Below are positions 50,575-50,950 of a stretch of DNA of 50,950 nucleotides, in pieces. This DNA is from Janthinobacterium psychrotolerans. GTDB taxonomy: Bacteria; Pseudomonadota; Gammaproteobacteria; Burkholderiales; Burkholderiaceae_D. The notes beneath the pieces are model-generated. The model searched no databases, was not told the origin of the DNA, and saw only the letters and a program-made list of their open reading frames with translations. The translations under genes and the position numbers were made by a program. The stretch covers positions 1 through 50,950 of the forward strand of contig NZ_LOCQ01000035.1 in assembly GCF_001677885.1 (NCBI RefSeq), in the 5' to 3' direction. Positions within the stretch are counted from its first letter, which is position 1. The number at the start of each line of letters is the position of its first letter.

Positions 50575-50950
50575 GGCTATGTCAGCGAAAACGGTGGGAA
50601 CGCGCCGCAGTTACTGAGGTCTAACTGATCAGGTATTTCCTTCCAGGAGCCGATCATGGATAGAGCCCAGTGGCAGGCCTTCGCCAGGCAATTTGCGCAA
50701 CTGTCGCACCGCCAGCGCCTTGCCAGCGGCGATCTGTTGCGCAGCAGCGCGCCACAGGTTGCGGCCGTCACCCTGATCGAGCAGACAGCGCAGGCGCAAC
50801 TGCATTGTCCGGCATGTCTATCAACACATTTCCACCGGCATGGCCAGGTCCATGGCCTGCAGCGCTATCGCTGCGTGCCCTGCCGCAAAACCTTCAACGC
50901 CTTGAGCGGCACGCCGCTGGCGCACCTGCACCACAAGGAACGCTGGCTGG
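50575..50950 (+). mobile_element. IS1595-type insertion sequence, 5' part (cut by window edge)
   Basis: The left tip GGCTATGTCAGCG...ACGGTGGGAACGC matches the ends at 451 (minus) and 44507. The preceding 8 bp (50567-50574, AAAAAATT) are AT-rich. The element lies 90 bp after tRNA-Asp, outside its terminator. The right end is beyond the window. Confidence 0.9.
50656..50950 (+). CDS. IS1595 family transposase, N-terminal part (partial)
   Basis: The first 98 residues of a transposase; the frame is open to the window edge. The ATG follows AGGAG. It has the zinc ribbon (CPAC, CVPC) and LSGTPLAHLHHKERWL. It shares CLSTHFHRHGQ and CRKTF with the copy at 1-370 rather than with the complete copy at 44588, so these two form one subgroup. 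Whether the gene is intact cannot be told. Confidence 0.9.
   Translation, partial: MDRAQWQAFARQFAQLSHRQRLASGDLLRSSAPQVAAVTLIEQTAQAQLHCPACLSTHFHRHGQVHGLQRYRCVPCRKTFNALSGTPLAHLHHKERWL

Overview
The window looks like chromosome of a GC-rich betaproteobacterium, most likely Oxalobacteraceae (Janthinobacterium/Duganella/Massilia type). This rests on the Burkholderiales-type porin, DctBD, GTP-PEPCK, RdgC, DUF4266/DUF3570 genes and a JDVT-CTERM-like sorting signal. The taxonomic call is inference. Three copies of one IS1595-type element are present: a truncated copy at each window edge in opposite orientations, and one complete copy at 44.5-45.6 kb.

Layout. 0.45-6.5 kb: a C4-dicarboxylate-type uptake locus with a DAACS symporter, a porin, a DctB-like kinase and a DctD-like sigma-54 activator. 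A sigma-54 promoter lies ahead of the symporter. 6.5-13 kb: a phosphoesterase, an outer-membrane barrel, and an ABC ATPase followed by an ABC-permease/M1-peptidase fusion whose 3' end runs into a REPIN-like repeat pair. 13-18.5 kb (minus strand): diacetyl reductase, a hypothetical membrane protein, a VOC protein paired with an alginate-export-type barrel, and an SseB-like protein.

18.6-30 kb is the most interesting part: two divergent gene sets. The leftward set is ECF sigma factor, anti-sigma factor, subtilisin-like protease and TorF-type barrel, with overlapping genes. The rightward set is a CPBP glutamic protease (MrtJ-like), an 875-residue cytochrome c/ASD-repeat/CTERM/TlpA fusion, a DUF4266 lipoprotein with a flavinylation-like motif, a DUF3570 barrel, ApbE, DsbD and a thioredoxin reductase. 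The 145-bp gap between them carries two divergent copies of GAACC-N16-GTAT(C/A)(T/G)A. This suggests that one sigma factor controls both sets, and that together they form a regulated extracytoplasmic thiol/flavin redox system. The anti-sigma periplasmic domain looks like a subtilase propeptide, so the neighbouring protease may take part in signalling.

30-32.5 kb: an unrecognised 776-residue gene just downstream of an odd tRNA with anticodon CTT. 32.7-36.5 kb: ssb and uvrA, divergent, with a LexA box between them. 36.6-41.3 kb: pckG, a 2-hydroxyacid dehydrogenase, a hypothetical gene and a short asparaginase-like gene. 41.7-45.6 kb: a TonB-dependent receptor whose terminator T-tract has been hit by the complete IS. 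45.6-50.6 kb: rdgC, dinB (LexA box over its start), an S9 oligopeptidase, tRNA-Val and tRNA-Asp, then the third IS copy.
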